The notes below the pieces were generated by a model that was not told where the DNA came from, did not search any database, and saw only the letters and a list, made by a program, of their open reading frames with translations. From Achromobacter xylosoxidans A8 (GTDB taxonomy: Bacteria > Pseudomonadota > Gammaproteobacteria > Burkholderiales > Burkholderiaceae_B), in NCBI RefSeq assembly GCF_000165835.1, contig NC_014640.1, forward strand, positions 868,001 through 932,000: a stretch of 64,000 nucleotides of DNA, read 5' to 3'. Positions 24,337 through 32,665 of the stretch are shown here, in pieces; position 1 is the first letter of the stretch, and each line of letters begins with the position of its first letter. The position numbers and the translations under genes were made by a program.

Positions 24337-25989
24337 ATGCCCCTAGAAAGAATCGGACCCTTCGAGTACCGGCGCTTCCCGCCCTCGCTTCCCCCGCTCG
24401 CGCCGCCAGGCGAGGAGGCCCGGCATCATCGCGTGCTGATCGCAGGCGGTGGTCCGGTGGGGCTGGCGGCAGCGTTGGGATTGGCCAGGCTGGGCATAGA
24501 CAGTGTCGTGATCGAGGCCGACGACTCGGTCTGCGAGGGCAGCCGCGCAGCCTGTATTTCGCGCCGCAGCCTTGAAATCCTGGAGCGTCTGGGCGTGGCG
24601 CCGGCCTTCATGGAAAAGGGCCTGGCCTGGACGCGGGGCCGCAGCTATTACGGCACCGAGGAAGTGCTGGTGTTCGATATGCCGTCGTCGCAGGGCGACA
24701 AGTACCCGCCGATGATCAATCTGCAGCAGTACTACATCGAACAGTTCCTGCTGGATGCCATCGACGAAATCAACCGCCGTTTCCCGGGACGGGTGGATAT
24801 CCGCTGGGCCAGCAAGGTGTCCGAATGCAGGCCCGACGCGGCCGGCGTGACGCTGCGGATCGAAAATCCGCTGGGAAGCTACGACACACGCGCCGATTGG
24901 CTGCTGGCCTGCGATGGCGGCCAGAGCTTCATACGCGCCAGCCTGGGCCTGGAGCTGAAAGGCACCGGCTACCAAGGCCGCTATGCAATCGTCGATATCG
25001 AACTGGCGAGCGAGCATCCGGCGGAGCGCCGCGCCTGGTTCGATCCGCCCTGGGCGCGCGGAACCACCATATTGATGCACCGTCAGCCGGACAACATCTG
25101 GCGCGTGGACTACCAATTGAAGGCCGGCGCGGACGCAGCGCAAGCCTTGCAGCCGGACCCGGTGCGCGCCTTTGTGCAGACCCATCTGGATGCCATCGGC
25201 GAAGGGCATCTGCCGTGGGCGCCCGTGTGGACTTCGGTCTACCGCGCTGGCGCGATGACGCTGGATGCCTATCGTCATGGTCGCATCCTGTTCGCGGGCA
25301 ACGCCGCGCATGCCATGCCGATTTTCGGCGTGCGCGGGCTGAACTCGGGCTTTGACGACGCCGACAACCTGGTCTGGAAACTCGCTGCCGTGTTGCAAGG
25401 GAAGGGCACGGAAGCCCTGCTGGACAGCTATTGCAGCGAGCGGCGGCAGGCCTTCCACATCAACGCCGAGAACGCCATGCGCAGCACCGAATTCATGTCG
25501 CCGCCACATCGGGGTTTCGATCTGATGCGCGAGGCCAGCCTGTCGTTGGCCGGCCGGCATCCGGGGATTGCGCGCGTGGTCAATCCGCGGCAGACGCAAG
25601 CCCTCGCCTATGCGCATTCGCCGCTGTCGACGGAAGACGAGGGTGGCGGCGCATGGGCGCCTGGCGCGCCGTTGGTGGATGGCCAGACTGCGGATGGCCG
25701 ACACCTGACCGATCTGCTGACACCTGGCGGTTTTACTTTGCTGGTGTTCGCGTCATGGCCGGAGCAGCACGCGCTGGAAGCGATGACGGCCTCGGCGGCG
25801 TGGCGATTCCTGCCTTGCCACTGCGTCGCGTTTGCGGCCGCCGATGCGATGTGGCCCGGGTCCGAGGCCGGCATGGCCTACCTCCTGAGGCCTGACGGCC
25901 ATGTTTGCGGCCGGTGGCGTTCGCCGTCGCTGGACACGGTGCTATCCGCCATCCAACGCGCCTGCGGCGCACCAGGAGCCATCCAATGA
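24337..25989 (+). CDS. FAD-dependent aromatic monooxygenase (MhpA/PheA-like)
   Basis: A 550-residue class A flavoprotein hydroxylase. The dinucleotide motif VLIAGGGPVGLAAALGLARLG lies at about 34-54. The substrate/FAD motif that usually reads GDAAH..P..G.G.N is GNAAHAMPIFGVRGLNSG here, with Asn replacing the normal Asp. A thioredoxin-like C-terminal domain ends the protein, as in phenol hydroxylases. The ATG at 24337 has AGGA seven bases upstream. It leads an operon with DUF2783, receptor, VOC and FAH genes; ring hydroxylation would be the first step. The stop overlaps the DUF2783 start (ATGA). Confidence 0.88.
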   Translation: MPLERIGPFEYRRFPPSLPPLAPPGEEARHHRVLIAGGGPVGLAAALGLARLGIDSVVIEADDSVCEGSRAACISRRSLEILERLGVAPAFMEKGLAWTRGRSYYGTEEVLVFDMPSSQGDKYPPMINLQQYYIEQFLLDAIDEINRRFPGRVDIRWASKVSECRPDAAGVTLRIENPLGSYDTRADWLLACDGGQSFIRASLGLELKGTGYQGRYAIVDIELASEHPAERRAWFDPPWARGTTILMHRQPDNIWRVDYQLKAGADAAQALQPDPVRAFVQTHLDAIGEGHLPWAPVWTSVYRAGAMTLDAYRHGRILFAGNAAHAMPIFGVRGLNSGFDDADNLVWKLAAVLQGKGTEALLDSYCSERRQAFHINAENAMRSTEFMSPPHRGFDLMREASLSLAGRHPGIARVVNPRQTQALAYAHSPLSTEDEGGGAWAPGAPLVDGQTADGRHLTDLLTPGGFTLLVFASWPEQHALEAMTASAAWRFLPCHCVAFAAADAMWPGSEAGMAYLLRPDGHVCGRWRSPSLDTVLSAIQRACGAPGAIQ

Positions 25990-26189
25990 TTGAAGACGCC
26001 GCGGTCCAGGATCGCATCTACGCCCGTTGCAGCAACGCCATCGCTACCGCGGGGCGCGGACGCGAGTCCCTGTTTTTGGCACGCCTGGCCTTGCTGCTGT
26101 TCGAGCAGGTCCAGGACGAGCAGCGTTGCCTGGACGCCATCGAGCAAGCCTTGCGCGATTTGCCCAACCCTTCGCTTTCAGCCGATTGA
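25986..26189 (+). CDS. DUF2783-like small protein, partner of the FAD monooxygenase
   Basis: A 67-residue protein, mostly helical by appearance (GRGRESLFLARLALLLFEQVQDEQRCLDAIEQAL). It starts in the ATGA overlap with the monooxygenase stop, so the two are translationally coupled. The second FAD monooxygenase in this window (53235) is followed by a related small protein in the same arrangement. They share the pattern R-G-E-SLFL-L-LLL. The family has no known function. Conserved pairing suggests an accessory or stabilising subunit, which is inference. Confidence 0.75.
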   Translation: MIEDAAVQDRIYARCSNAIATAGRGRESLFLARLALLLFEQVQDEQRCLDAIEQALRDLPNPSLSAD

Positions 26190-26219
26190 CCGGCGACGAC
26201 CATTCCAAAGGAGACAGAC

Positions 26220-27197
26220 TTGAATCGACGCCATTTCCTCGAGGCGCTGGCGGCCACGGCCTTGACCGCTGCCGCGCCGCTGGCCCGCGCCCAGGGCAAG
26301 TATCCAGAACAATTGATCAAGTGGGTGGTGCCGTATCCCGCTGGCGGCGGCACCGACAATCTTGCGCGCACGCTGGCGGAGTCCATGCGCGCCGCGTTGG
26401 GGCAGCAGATCATCATCGACAACCGGCCGGGCGCCGCGACCAACATCGGCGCGGAGCAGGTCGCGAACGCCAAGCCCGATGGCTATACCGTCATGTCGGC
26501 GGATAACGGTGTGTTGGCCTTCAATGAGCACTTGTTCCGGAAACTGGCTTTCAGTCCGGAAAAGGATTTCACCTACATCGGCGCCATCGGCAAGTTTCCG
26601 CTGGTGCTGGTGGTGCACCCGGCGTTTCCCGCCGCGGACTTCAAAGCCTTCATGGCGCGCGTGCAGGCCGAGCCAGGCAAGGTGGACTATGCCTCGGTCG
26701 GCAACGGCTCGCCGCATCATCTGGCCATGGAACTGTTCCAGAGCCGCACCGGGGCGCGCCTGACGCACGTGCCTTACCGCGGCGCCGCCCCGGCCATGCA
26801 GGATGTGATGGGCGGGCAGGTCCCGGTGATGTTCCTGGACCTGGCTTCGGGAGCGTCCATCATCAAGGCCGGCAAGGTCAGGCCGCTGGCCATCGGTTCG
26901 CAGGTCCGTTCGCCGCTGCTGCCGGACGTGCCGACGCTGGCCGAACTGGGCGTGCCGGACGCGGAGGTTTTCGCATTTCAGGGCATGCTCGGCCCCAAGG
27001 GGATGCCGGCGCCAGCGGTCGCGCGCCTGAACCAGGAACTGAACGCCGCCCTGGCCAACCCCAACGTGGTCAAGCGTTTTGCCGAGTTCGGCTTTGAACC
27101 CCTGCCTGGAACGCCCGATGAATTCAGGGCGCTGGCGCGCGCCGAATCGGCCCGTTGGGGCGAAGTCATCCGCGCCAACAAGATCTCGCTCGATTGA
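26220..27197 (+). CDS. Bug-family (TctC-type) solute-binding protein
   Basis: A 325-residue periplasmic receptor of the tripartite tricarboxylate transporter family, greatly expanded in Alcaligenaceae. The N-terminus MNRRHFLEALAATALTAAAPLARAQG is a signal peptide with paired arginines and cleavage near 25. WVVPYPAGGGTDNLARTLAE, VIIDNRPGAATNIGAE-like sequence and HVPYRGAAPAMQDVMGGQVP are Bug landmarks. The start is TTG at 26220 with AAGGAG six bases upstream. No membrane subunits accompany it. It probably delivers the aromatic substrate of this operon. Confidence 0.92.
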   Translation: MNRRHFLEALAATALTAAAPLARAQGKYPEQLIKWVVPYPAGGGTDNLARTLAESMRAALGQQIIIDNRPGAATNIGAEQVANAKPDGYTVMSADNGVLAFNEHLFRKLAFSPEKDFTYIGAIGKFPLVLVVHPAFPAADFKAFMARVQAEPGKVDYASVGNGSPHHLAMELFQSRTGARLTHVPYRGAAPAMQDVMGGQVPVMFLDLASGASIIKAGKVRPLAIGSQVRSPLLPDVPTLAELGVPDAEVFAFQGMLGPKGMPAPAVARLNQELNAALANPNVVKRFAEFGFEPLPGTPDEFRALARAESARWGEVIRANKISLD

Positions 27198-27205
27198 GGA
27201 ACCCT

Positions 27206-27748
27206 ATGGACCATACTGCCGCCCGTCCCGTGCAGGGACTGCATCATTTCGCCTGGCGCTGCCGGGATGCCGAGGAAACCCGGCGCTTCTACGAGGACTT
27301 GCTGGGCTTGCCGCTGGTGCATGTCATCAAGAAGGACTCCGTACCCAGCACCGGGGAATTCTGCCCGTACGTGCACATCTTTTTCCGCATGCGCGACGGC
27401 TCCTGCATCGCGTTCTTCGACCTGGGCGACCAGACCGCGGCGCTGCCGTCGCCGAACACGCCGGGGTGGGTCAACCACATCGCCCTGCGGGTGCCGGAGC
27501 GCGACGATCTGCTGGCGATGAAGGCGCGGCTCGAAGCCCATGGCGTGGAGGTAGTCGGCGTTACGGACCACGATAGCTACATCGAATCGATCTACTTCTT
27601 CGATCCCAATGGCTTGCGGCTGGAGCTGACGGTCGAAGTGGCGGCGCCGGAAGTTGTCGAGGGTTACGTGCGCGAGGCCCGTGCGGCGCTGGACCTCTGG
27701 ACCCAGGATAAGCGCGGTCTTGCGGCGGCGCCGGGGAGGCTGGCATGA
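27206..27748 (+). CDS. VOC-family (glyoxalase/extradiol dioxygenase-like) protein
   Basis: A 180-residue single vicinal-oxygen-chelate module. The likely metal ligands are the histidine in GLHHFAWRC (near 13), the histidine in WVNHIALRV (near 92) and the glutamate in GLRLELTVE (near 153), the His-His-Glu set of VOC enzymes. In this operon, between a hydroxylase and an FAH hydrolase, ring cleavage of the hydroxylated aromatic is the likely role. The ATG at 27206 follows GAGGA. The stop overlaps the FAH start (ATGA). Confidence 0.85.
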   Translation: MDHTAARPVQGLHHFAWRCRDAEETRRFYEDLLGLPLVHVIKKDSVPSTGEFCPYVHIFFRMRDGSCIAFFDLGDQTAALPSPNTPGWVNHIALRVPERDDLLAMKARLEAHGVEVVGVTDHDSYIESIYFFDPNGLRLELTVEVAAPEVVEGYVREARAALDLWTQDKRGLAAAPGRLA

Positions 27749-28764
27749 CGCAGGCGGCTTTGCCATTGCGCGTGGCGACGCGCAGGGACGGTACGCGCGA
27801 CGGGGAACTGATGCTGGTGAGCGCTTGCGGGCAGCGCTGGGCGTCCGCCGGGCCCGGCGCCGCCACGTTGCAGGTCCTGCTGGATGATTGGGATGCGTTG
27901 GCGCCGCAGCTCGTCCGCCGCAGTCAGGAACTCGACACGAGCGAGTGGGCCGGCGCCGGTGCGTTCGATGGGGGCCAATGCATGGCCCCGCTGCCGCGGG
28001 CCTACCAGTGGGCGGATGCCTCGGTCTACCGGAATCATGCGCGGCTGATCTACCAGTGGCGCCGGGAGCCCATTCCGCCGCGCTATGAGGAGGAGCCGCT
28101 GGTGTACCAGGGCGGGTCGGACGTGATGCTCGGGCCGGAAGAGCCCATCGTGGCGGTCGACGAGGCCCATCTGATCGACCTGGAAGCCGAGGTTGCGGTG
28201 ATTACCAAGGATGTGCCCATGGGCGCCAGCGCGGCGCAGGCAGCCGGTCTGATTGCCCTGGTGGTCCTGCTCAACGACGTTTCCCTGCGTGGGCTGATCC
28301 CGGGTGAACTTGCCAAGGGTTTCGGCTTCTATCAGAGCAAGCCCGCGACCAGCTTCGCGCCCATCGCGGTGACGCCGGACGCACTGGGCAGCGCCTGGAA
28401 GGACTGCATGCTGGACCTGCCCGTGCGTATAGAGATCAATGGCGAGCGTTTCGGCGAGCCGCATGCCAATAGCGAGATCGTCTTCAATTTCGCCCAGATC
28501 ATCGCGCACCTGGCCAGGACGCGCAGCCTGGCGGCGGGCAGCATCGTCGGCGCGGGGACCATCAGCAATGCGGATCCTGCCGCGGGCAGCGCCTGCATCA
28601 CCGAAGCGCGGGTCCGCGGCCAGCTCGACGGCATGCCTGAAGAGCGCCTGCCGCCCTATCTGCGGCGCGACGACCGGGTCCGCATCTACGCGCGCGGGCC
28701 GGATGGCGGCATGCCCTTCGGCGCCATCGACCAGCGCGTGGAAATCGCAGGGGGAGGGCGCTGA
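27745..28764 (+). CDS. fumarylacetoacetate hydrolase (FAH) family protein
   Basis: A 339-residue FAH-fold enzyme that would hydrolyse or rearrange the ring-cleavage product. Family features include DLEAEVAVITKDVP (metal ligand Glu), LLNDVSLRGL (Asp), GFYQSKPATSFAPIAVTP and GSIVGAGTISN. The N-terminal segment to about 90 is longer than in short FAH enzymes and resembles eukaryote-like FAH. It is coupled to the VOC gene by an ATGA overlap and ends the operon. It converges with the small zinc-finger gene. Confidence 0.88.
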   Translation: MTQAALPLRVATRRDGTRDGELMLVSACGQRWASAGPGAATLQVLLDDWDALAPQLVRRSQELDTSEWAGAGAFDGGQCMAPLPRAYQWADASVYRNHARLIYQWRREPIPPRYEEEPLVYQGGSDVMLGPEEPIVAVDEAHLIDLEAEVAVITKDVPMGASAAQAAGLIALVVLLNDVSLRGLIPGELAKGFGFYQSKPATSFAPIAVTPDALGSAWKDCMLDLPVRIEINGERFGEPHANSEIVFNFAQIIAHLARTRSLAAGSIVGAGTISNADPAAGSACITEARVRGQLDGMPEERLPPYLRRDDRVRIYARGPDGGMPFGAIDQRVEIAGGGR

Positions 28765-28773
28765 CGGGGGATG

Positions 28774-29061
28774 TCAGGACAGGGTGCGGGCCGGCATGGC
28801 CGAGAGATCGTGCAGGCTCAGGCCGCAGCTGCGGGCGCGTTCCGCCATCAATTCGCTATGCGCCAGGGCGCGCCGACTTTCCTCCAGCAGCACGTCGAGC
28901 TGTTCCTGCAGGCTGGCCGCCATGGTCCAGGCGCGCTCGGCGAACAGGGCCGAGAAGGTGTCGGCGCAAGCCTTGCAGATGGCTGCGCCGTTCTTTTCGA
29001 GCAGCGGGGCGCCTTGCGCAAGCGTCGATTGGCAAAAAATGCAGGCGAGAGCGCGGTTCAT
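28774..29061 (-). CDS. small ClpX-type zinc-finger-like protein
   Basis: A 95-residue protein. The first 40 residues carry two CxxC pairs (CIFC at 7-10, CKAC at 29-32) with the spacing and hydrophobic pattern of the ClpX N-terminal zinc domain. A helical tail of about 55 residues with many Glu/Arg follows. There is no ATPase part. It could be a stand-alone adaptor or dimerisation module, but no function is established. It converges with the FAH gene and sits alone. Confidence 0.65.
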   Translation of the reverse strand: MNRALACIFCQSTLAQGAPLLEKNGAAICKACADTFSALFAERAWTMAASLQEQLDVLLEESRRALAHSELMAERARSCGLSLHDLSAMPARTLS

Positions 29062-29170
29062 GCAGGGCGGCCGGTCCTGAGGTTGGAGGGGCGCGCTACC
29101 CGGCGGGTACTTGCGCCATCACATCAATGGACTACGGCGCTGGCGGCCGACTCTTAAATCGACGGGCACC

Positions 29171-29590
29171 TTAGTCCACGATGAAGCCCCCCGGGCCCGA
29201 CTGGCCCAGCAGTTCGCGGGCGCACTGCGCGGCCTGGCCGACGGTGGCCACGGCCAGGAATGGCACGCCGAAGGCGCGGGTCATTTTTTCGCCGCGCTTG
29301 CGGATCTTGTCCAGCGCTTCGGCGTCGCCTTCCACCGCGATGAATGCGCGGCAGCGGGCCTTCAGGCGCGGCATGTTGGCGGTCTGCCATTCGATCATGG
29401 CCTTGCGGTCGGCTTGGCCGGCTTCCTGTCGCATGTCGGGCACCACCATGACGAAGTGCCGGGGGTTGTCCACCAGCATCTCCATTTCGCGTATCCAGCT
29501 GGCGGAATAGCCGTCGGGCGCGCCGCCATGCCTGGCGGTGACGATGGGAAACTGGGATAGGTCGTGGAAGAAAAACTGTTCGTGGTTCAT
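29171..29590 (-). CDS. hypothetical STAS/SpoIIAA-like protein coupled to fur
   Basis: A 139-residue alpha-beta protein whose strand-helix pattern (FPIVTARHGG, HFVMVVPDMR, RCRAFIAVEGD, GVPFLAVATV) recalls SpoIIAA-like/STAS modules. This is a weak structural impression. GGAG precedes the ATG at 29590, which overlaps the fur stop as ATGA, so the pair is co-translated. The ligand is unknown. Confidence 0.7.
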   Translation of the reverse strand: MNHEQFFFHDLSQFPIVTARHGGAPDGYSASWIREMEMLVDNPRHFVMVVPDMRQEAGQADRKAMIEWQTANMPRLKARCRAFIAVEGDAEALDKIRKRGEKMTRAFGVPFLAVATVGQAAQCARELLGQSGPGGFIVD

Positions 29591-30027
29591 TCGAATTCTC
29601 CGTGAGGAAGGGCGGCGGCGTCTTTGCCGCAGCCGCAGTGGCCGTAAAGCACCAGGCTGTAGGAGTCCAGCAGAAAGCCGCTGTGCTTGGCGATCTTCCT
29701 GACCAACTGGCCCATGGCCGGGTCGCTGGACTCCAGGACCCGTCCGCAATCGGTGCAGACCAGATGGTCGTGGTGCCCCTTGTCATTGAGCTCGTACACC
29801 GTGGTGTGGGCGTCGAGCTGAGTACGTTTGAGCAGGCCGGCGCCTTCAAGTTGCGTGATGACGCGATAAACCGTGGCCAGGCCGATGTTGCTGTGGTCCG
29901 AGAGCAGGTGGCGGTATATGTCGGCCGGGCTCATGTGCAGGCCGGCGTGCTGATAGAAGAGATCCAGGATCTTCATCCGCGGGAAGGTGGCCTTGATGCC
30001 GGCATGGCGCAGCCTTGAGTGGTCCAT
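29587..30027 (-). CDS. Fur-family metalloregulator
   Basis: A 146-residue repressor close to classical Fur. The DNA-binding winged helix contains IGLATVYRVITQLE, the dimer/metal domain has HHDHLVCTDCGRVLE, and YGHCGCG lies near the C-terminus. The CxxC plus CxC pattern suits a structural zinc site. AAGGAG stands seven bases before the ATG at 30027. It is divergent from an AraC gene with a Fur-box-like sequence in between, suggesting autoregulation. Whether this is the main Fur or a paralogue cannot be told from the window. Confidence 0.9.
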   Translation of the reverse strand: MDHSRLRHAGIKATFPRMKILDLFYQHAGLHMSPADIYRHLLSDHSNIGLATVYRVITQLEGAGLLKRTQLDAHTTVYELNDKGHHDHLVCTDCGRVLESSDPAMGQLVRKIAKHSGFLLDSYSLVLYGHCGCGKDAAALPHGEFE

Positions 30028-30059
30028 GGGGGTTCTCCTTGCGGGGCTGATATCCAGGT

Positions 30060-30078
30060 GAGAATGATGTACATTTCC
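30060..30078. promoter_or_regulatory. candidate Fur box between fur and araC genes
   Basis: GAGAATGATGTACATTTCC matches the 19-bp Fur consensus at about 13 positions by eye. It lies 33 bases before the fur start and 53 before the araC start, so it could control both. Confidence 0.45.
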
Positions 30079-30130
30079 AACTGGATCCGCTCGCCGGAAA
30101 CCGTCAACCTGTAGCTCAAACCTGCCAACC

Positions 30131-30913
30131 ATGCTTCATGTGGCCGTGGCGCCTCCCCTGCCGGACGTATTGCTGACGCCGTTCAGCGTCCAGGGGCGGC
30201 GCGAATCCAAAGGTATTGCCGTGCCCTCTCATGTTCATGACGAGGGCATGCTGGTGCTGGTGCACGAGGGGCTGGTGGTGGTGCAGGCGGGCGCTCAGGT
30301 CTGGACGGTGATGCCGGGCAGCCTGGGCTGGATTCCGCCGGGCGTGCAGCATGGAGCACGCTGGTTCGGCGAGGCGCGCGGTTCGTTCCTGTACGTGCGC
30401 CGCGATGCCTGCGGGCGCCTGCCGGACCGCTGCCGGTCCTGGCCCGCGTCCCGGTTGATCGAAGCCTTGATGGAGCGCTTTACCTCGGTCCAGCCGAACA
30501 CCGCGTTGTCTCCCGCCTACCAGCAGCAGCTGTTCGACGTGCTGCTGGAAGAGCTCAAGCAGCGCGAGCATGAGCCCGTGCTGCTGCCGATGCCCGCCGA
30601 TGCGCGCTTGCAGGATCTGGCGAATACCTTGCTGGACCGGCCCGACGACACTGCCGGCATCGACGAATGGGCGCAGCGGCTGAACATGTCCTCGCGCACG
30701 CTGATGCGCCGCTTCCGCCAGGAAACCGGCGTCACGCTGGGACAGTGGCGCCAGCAGGCCCGCCTGCTGCGCGCCCTGGAACTGCTGTGCCGCGGCGGCT
30801 CGGTCACCGAGGCCGGCTTGTCGGTGGGCTACGAGAGCACCAGTGCCTTCATCGGCAGCTTCCGCGCCGCATTCGGCGTGACGCCCACGCGCTACCTGGC
30901 CGAACGCGAGTAG
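30131..30913 (+). CDS. AraC-family transcriptional regulator
   Basis: A 260-residue regulator with an N-terminal cupin domain (about 15-95; SHVHDEGMLVLVHEG and PGSLGWIPPGVQHGARW are cupin strands with metal-type histidines). Two C-terminal helix-turn-helix motifs lie at about 165-258 (IDEWAQRLNMSSRTLMRRFRQETG; SVTEAGLSVGYESTSAFIGSFRAAFGVTPTRYL). It is divergent from fur, with the candidate Fur box between. The target is unknown. Confidence 0.88.
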   Translation: MLHVAVAPPLPDVLLTPFSVQGRRESKGIAVPSHVHDEGMLVLVHEGLVVVQAGAQVWTVMPGSLGWIPPGVQHGARWFGEARGSFLYVRRDACGRLPDRCRSWPASRLIEALMERFTSVQPNTALSPAYQQQLFDVLLEELKQREHEPVLLPMPADARLQDLANTLLDRPDDTAGIDEWAQRLNMSSRTLMRRFRQETGVTLGQWRQQARLLRALELLCRGGSVTEAGLSVGYESTSAFIGSFRAAFGVTPTRYLAERE

Positions 30914-31052
30914 GGTGGCCCCTGCTGCGCGCTTTACGGATCTTCACGGTTCTCCGACAGTTTTGCCGATCTTCCCGAGCACCCCTTGCCTAGTATGACG
31001 CCAGGGTTGGACAGGACTTTTCGTCCTGCCCGCCATGCATCAGGGGTGTTTC

Positions 31053-31103
31053 ATGAATGACTTGTTTTTTCTTGCGTTGGCGCCGGCCAGGAGCGCGCCG
31101 TGA
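31053..31103 (+). CDS. 16-codon upstream mini-ORF coupled to the hydrolase gene
   Basis: A short frame reads MNDLFFLALAPARSAP from the ATG at 31053, with AGGGGTG upstream. Its TGA overlaps the GTG start of the following hydrolase as GTGA. It could be a leader peptide that delivers ribosomes to the GTG start, or chance. Confidence 0.35.
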   Translation: MNDLFFLALAPARSAP

Positions 31104-31963
31104 GCCAGCAACGCGTCGGCGCACTGCTCATCCACGGCTTGGGCGGCACCGAATTCGACATGGGCGCCATGCACAAGGTGCTGGCGCGCGCCGGGATCGA
31201 GCCCCACGGCGTGACCTTGCCCGGCCATGCCGGTTGTCCGGAAGACCTGCTTGATGTGCGGGTCGAGGACTGGATGGCGGTGGTCACGCAGCGCTATCGC
31301 GAACTCTGCGCGCAGTACGAGGTGCTGCACGTCATCGGGATGTGCCTGGGCGCCTTGCTGGCGGTGGAACTGTGCAAGCGCGAATCGCACACGCGGGGCG
31401 CGCTGGTGTCGCTGTCCGCGCCGGTATTCCTGGATGGGTGGAGCACGCCCTGGTATCGGGCCTTGCGTTATCTGGTGTACCGCCTGCCGGGCCTGCCGCG
31501 CCGGATGCGGGTGCGCGAAGAGGATCCATACGGCGTGAAGAGCGAGCTGGTGCGCGCTTTCATCAAGGCGGGCTTTGCGCGCGGCGACGGCTTCCATTAT
31601 CAATGGGTGCCGCTGGCTTGCGTGCGCCAGGTGGACCGGCTGCGCGGCATGGTCCAGCGGGGGCTGGAGCGCATGCGCTGTCCCACCTTGATCATGCACG
31701 CGGAAGAGGATGAACTGACCAGTCCGCGTTCAGCCCGTTTCCTGGCGCGGCGCATACCGGAGGCGACGGTGGTGATGCTGCAGGACAGCTACCACATGAT
31801 CTGTGTGGATCAGGAACGCGAGCGCGTGATGCGCAACGTCCTGGGATTTTTGGGCAAGGACCCGGACATCGTCCGGATGCGCAGACGTTCGCGCGTGCCC
31901 GACGCCGATACCCATCCCACGCCGGCCATGCTGGCGCAAGCCAGCCATTCCTGCGCGGGCTGA
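31100..31963 (+). CDS. alpha/beta hydrolase with cysteine at the nucleophile position
   Basis: A 287-residue alpha/beta hydrolase. The oxyanion segment IHGLGGTE is at 11-18, and the nucleophile elbow is GMCLG at 80-84, with Cys82 where lipases have Ser. Candidates for the acid and base are the Asp in EEDELTS and the His in DSYHMIC. A Cys elbow recalls PHA synthases and dienelactone hydrolases, but the length and lid region look like monoacylglycerol-lipase types. The start is GTG at 31100 with AGGAG upstream. The substrate is unknown. Confidence 0.82.
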   Translation: MSQQRVGALLIHGLGGTEFDMGAMHKVLARAGIEPHGVTLPGHAGCPEDLLDVRVEDWMAVVTQRYRELCAQYEVLHVIGMCLGALLAVELCKRESHTRGALVSLSAPVFLDGWSTPWYRALRYLVYRLPGLPRRMRVREEDPYGVKSELVRAFIKAGFARGDGFHYQWVPLACVRQVDRLRGMVQRGLERMRCPTLIMHAEEDELTSPRSARFLARRIPEATVVMLQDSYHMICVDQERERVMRNVLGFLGKDPDIVRMRRRSRVPDADTHPTPAMLAQASHSCAG

Positions 31964-31974
31964 AAGCTGTTGCC

Positions 31975-32436
31975 TCAGGCTGCGGCGGGCTGGTCGGGGT
32001 GCATGGGGCCTTGCGGGTCGTTCTCGGCGTCCGGCCGCGGCGGCACCGGGGACAGCCCCAGCGTCAGCCGCAGACGTTGGCAATCGGGGTTGGGCGAACC
32101 GTCGGGCATCCAGATGTCGAATTCCCGGCAAGGCGTGGGGCGGTTCTCGTAAATGGCGCAATGGATGCCGGGCTGGCCGAGTTCGCCGCGCAGCGAGATG
32201 CAGCGGCCGCCGCCGGTTTCCGTGCCCTTCATGCAGGCGCGCAACGGACTCATCTGGGTGACCAGCTCTACCGGCACGTGGCCGCCGTTTTCGCCGGCCA
32301 ATTCGCCGCAATAGAACGACACCCTGAAATGCGCGCAGCATGCCCCGCAGTCCAGACAGGGGTTGGCGGCCGGATCGTCGCCTGCCAGCACGGCGGGGGA
32401 GACGAAGGAGATGAGCGAGGACTCTAGCAGGGTCAT
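31975..32436 (-). CDS. YkgJ-family cysteine cluster protein
   Basis: A 153-residue protein with the CxxCGACC cluster (CLDCGACC at about 27-34) and further cysteines in FYCGEL, RACMKG, RCISL, HCAIYENRPTPCREF. This is the typical YkgJ/Fe-S or zinc-chelating pattern. Its biochemical role is unknown. The ATG at 32436 is the first methionine giving family length; the ribosome site is weak. It is divergent from tag. Confidence 0.85.
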   Translation of the reverse strand: MTLLESSLISFVSPAVLAGDDPAANPCLDCGACCAHFRVSFYCGELAGENGGHVPVELVTQMSPLRACMKGTETGGGRCISLRGELGQPGIHCAIYENRPTPCREFDIWMPDGSPNPDCQRLRLTLGLSPVPPRPDAENDPQGPMHPDQPAAA

Positions 32437-32665
32437 GGAGCGCGGAAGGCTGAAAACCTGTCCAGGCCCCGGCAAGCTCGCAAAACGGGCCGCGTGTCGC
32501 GGACCCCCATACAGCGCCGGGACGCGCGTGGACAGGGCCGGCGCGGGATCAGGGCTGCAAATATTAGCGGGATATGATCGGCGGCCGCCATGATTTTTTT
32601 GCCCTTTTATCGGGGACGTTGCTGCGGTAGCATCGGTAGCCCCGATAGCGGCCAGGAGCCTGCCC

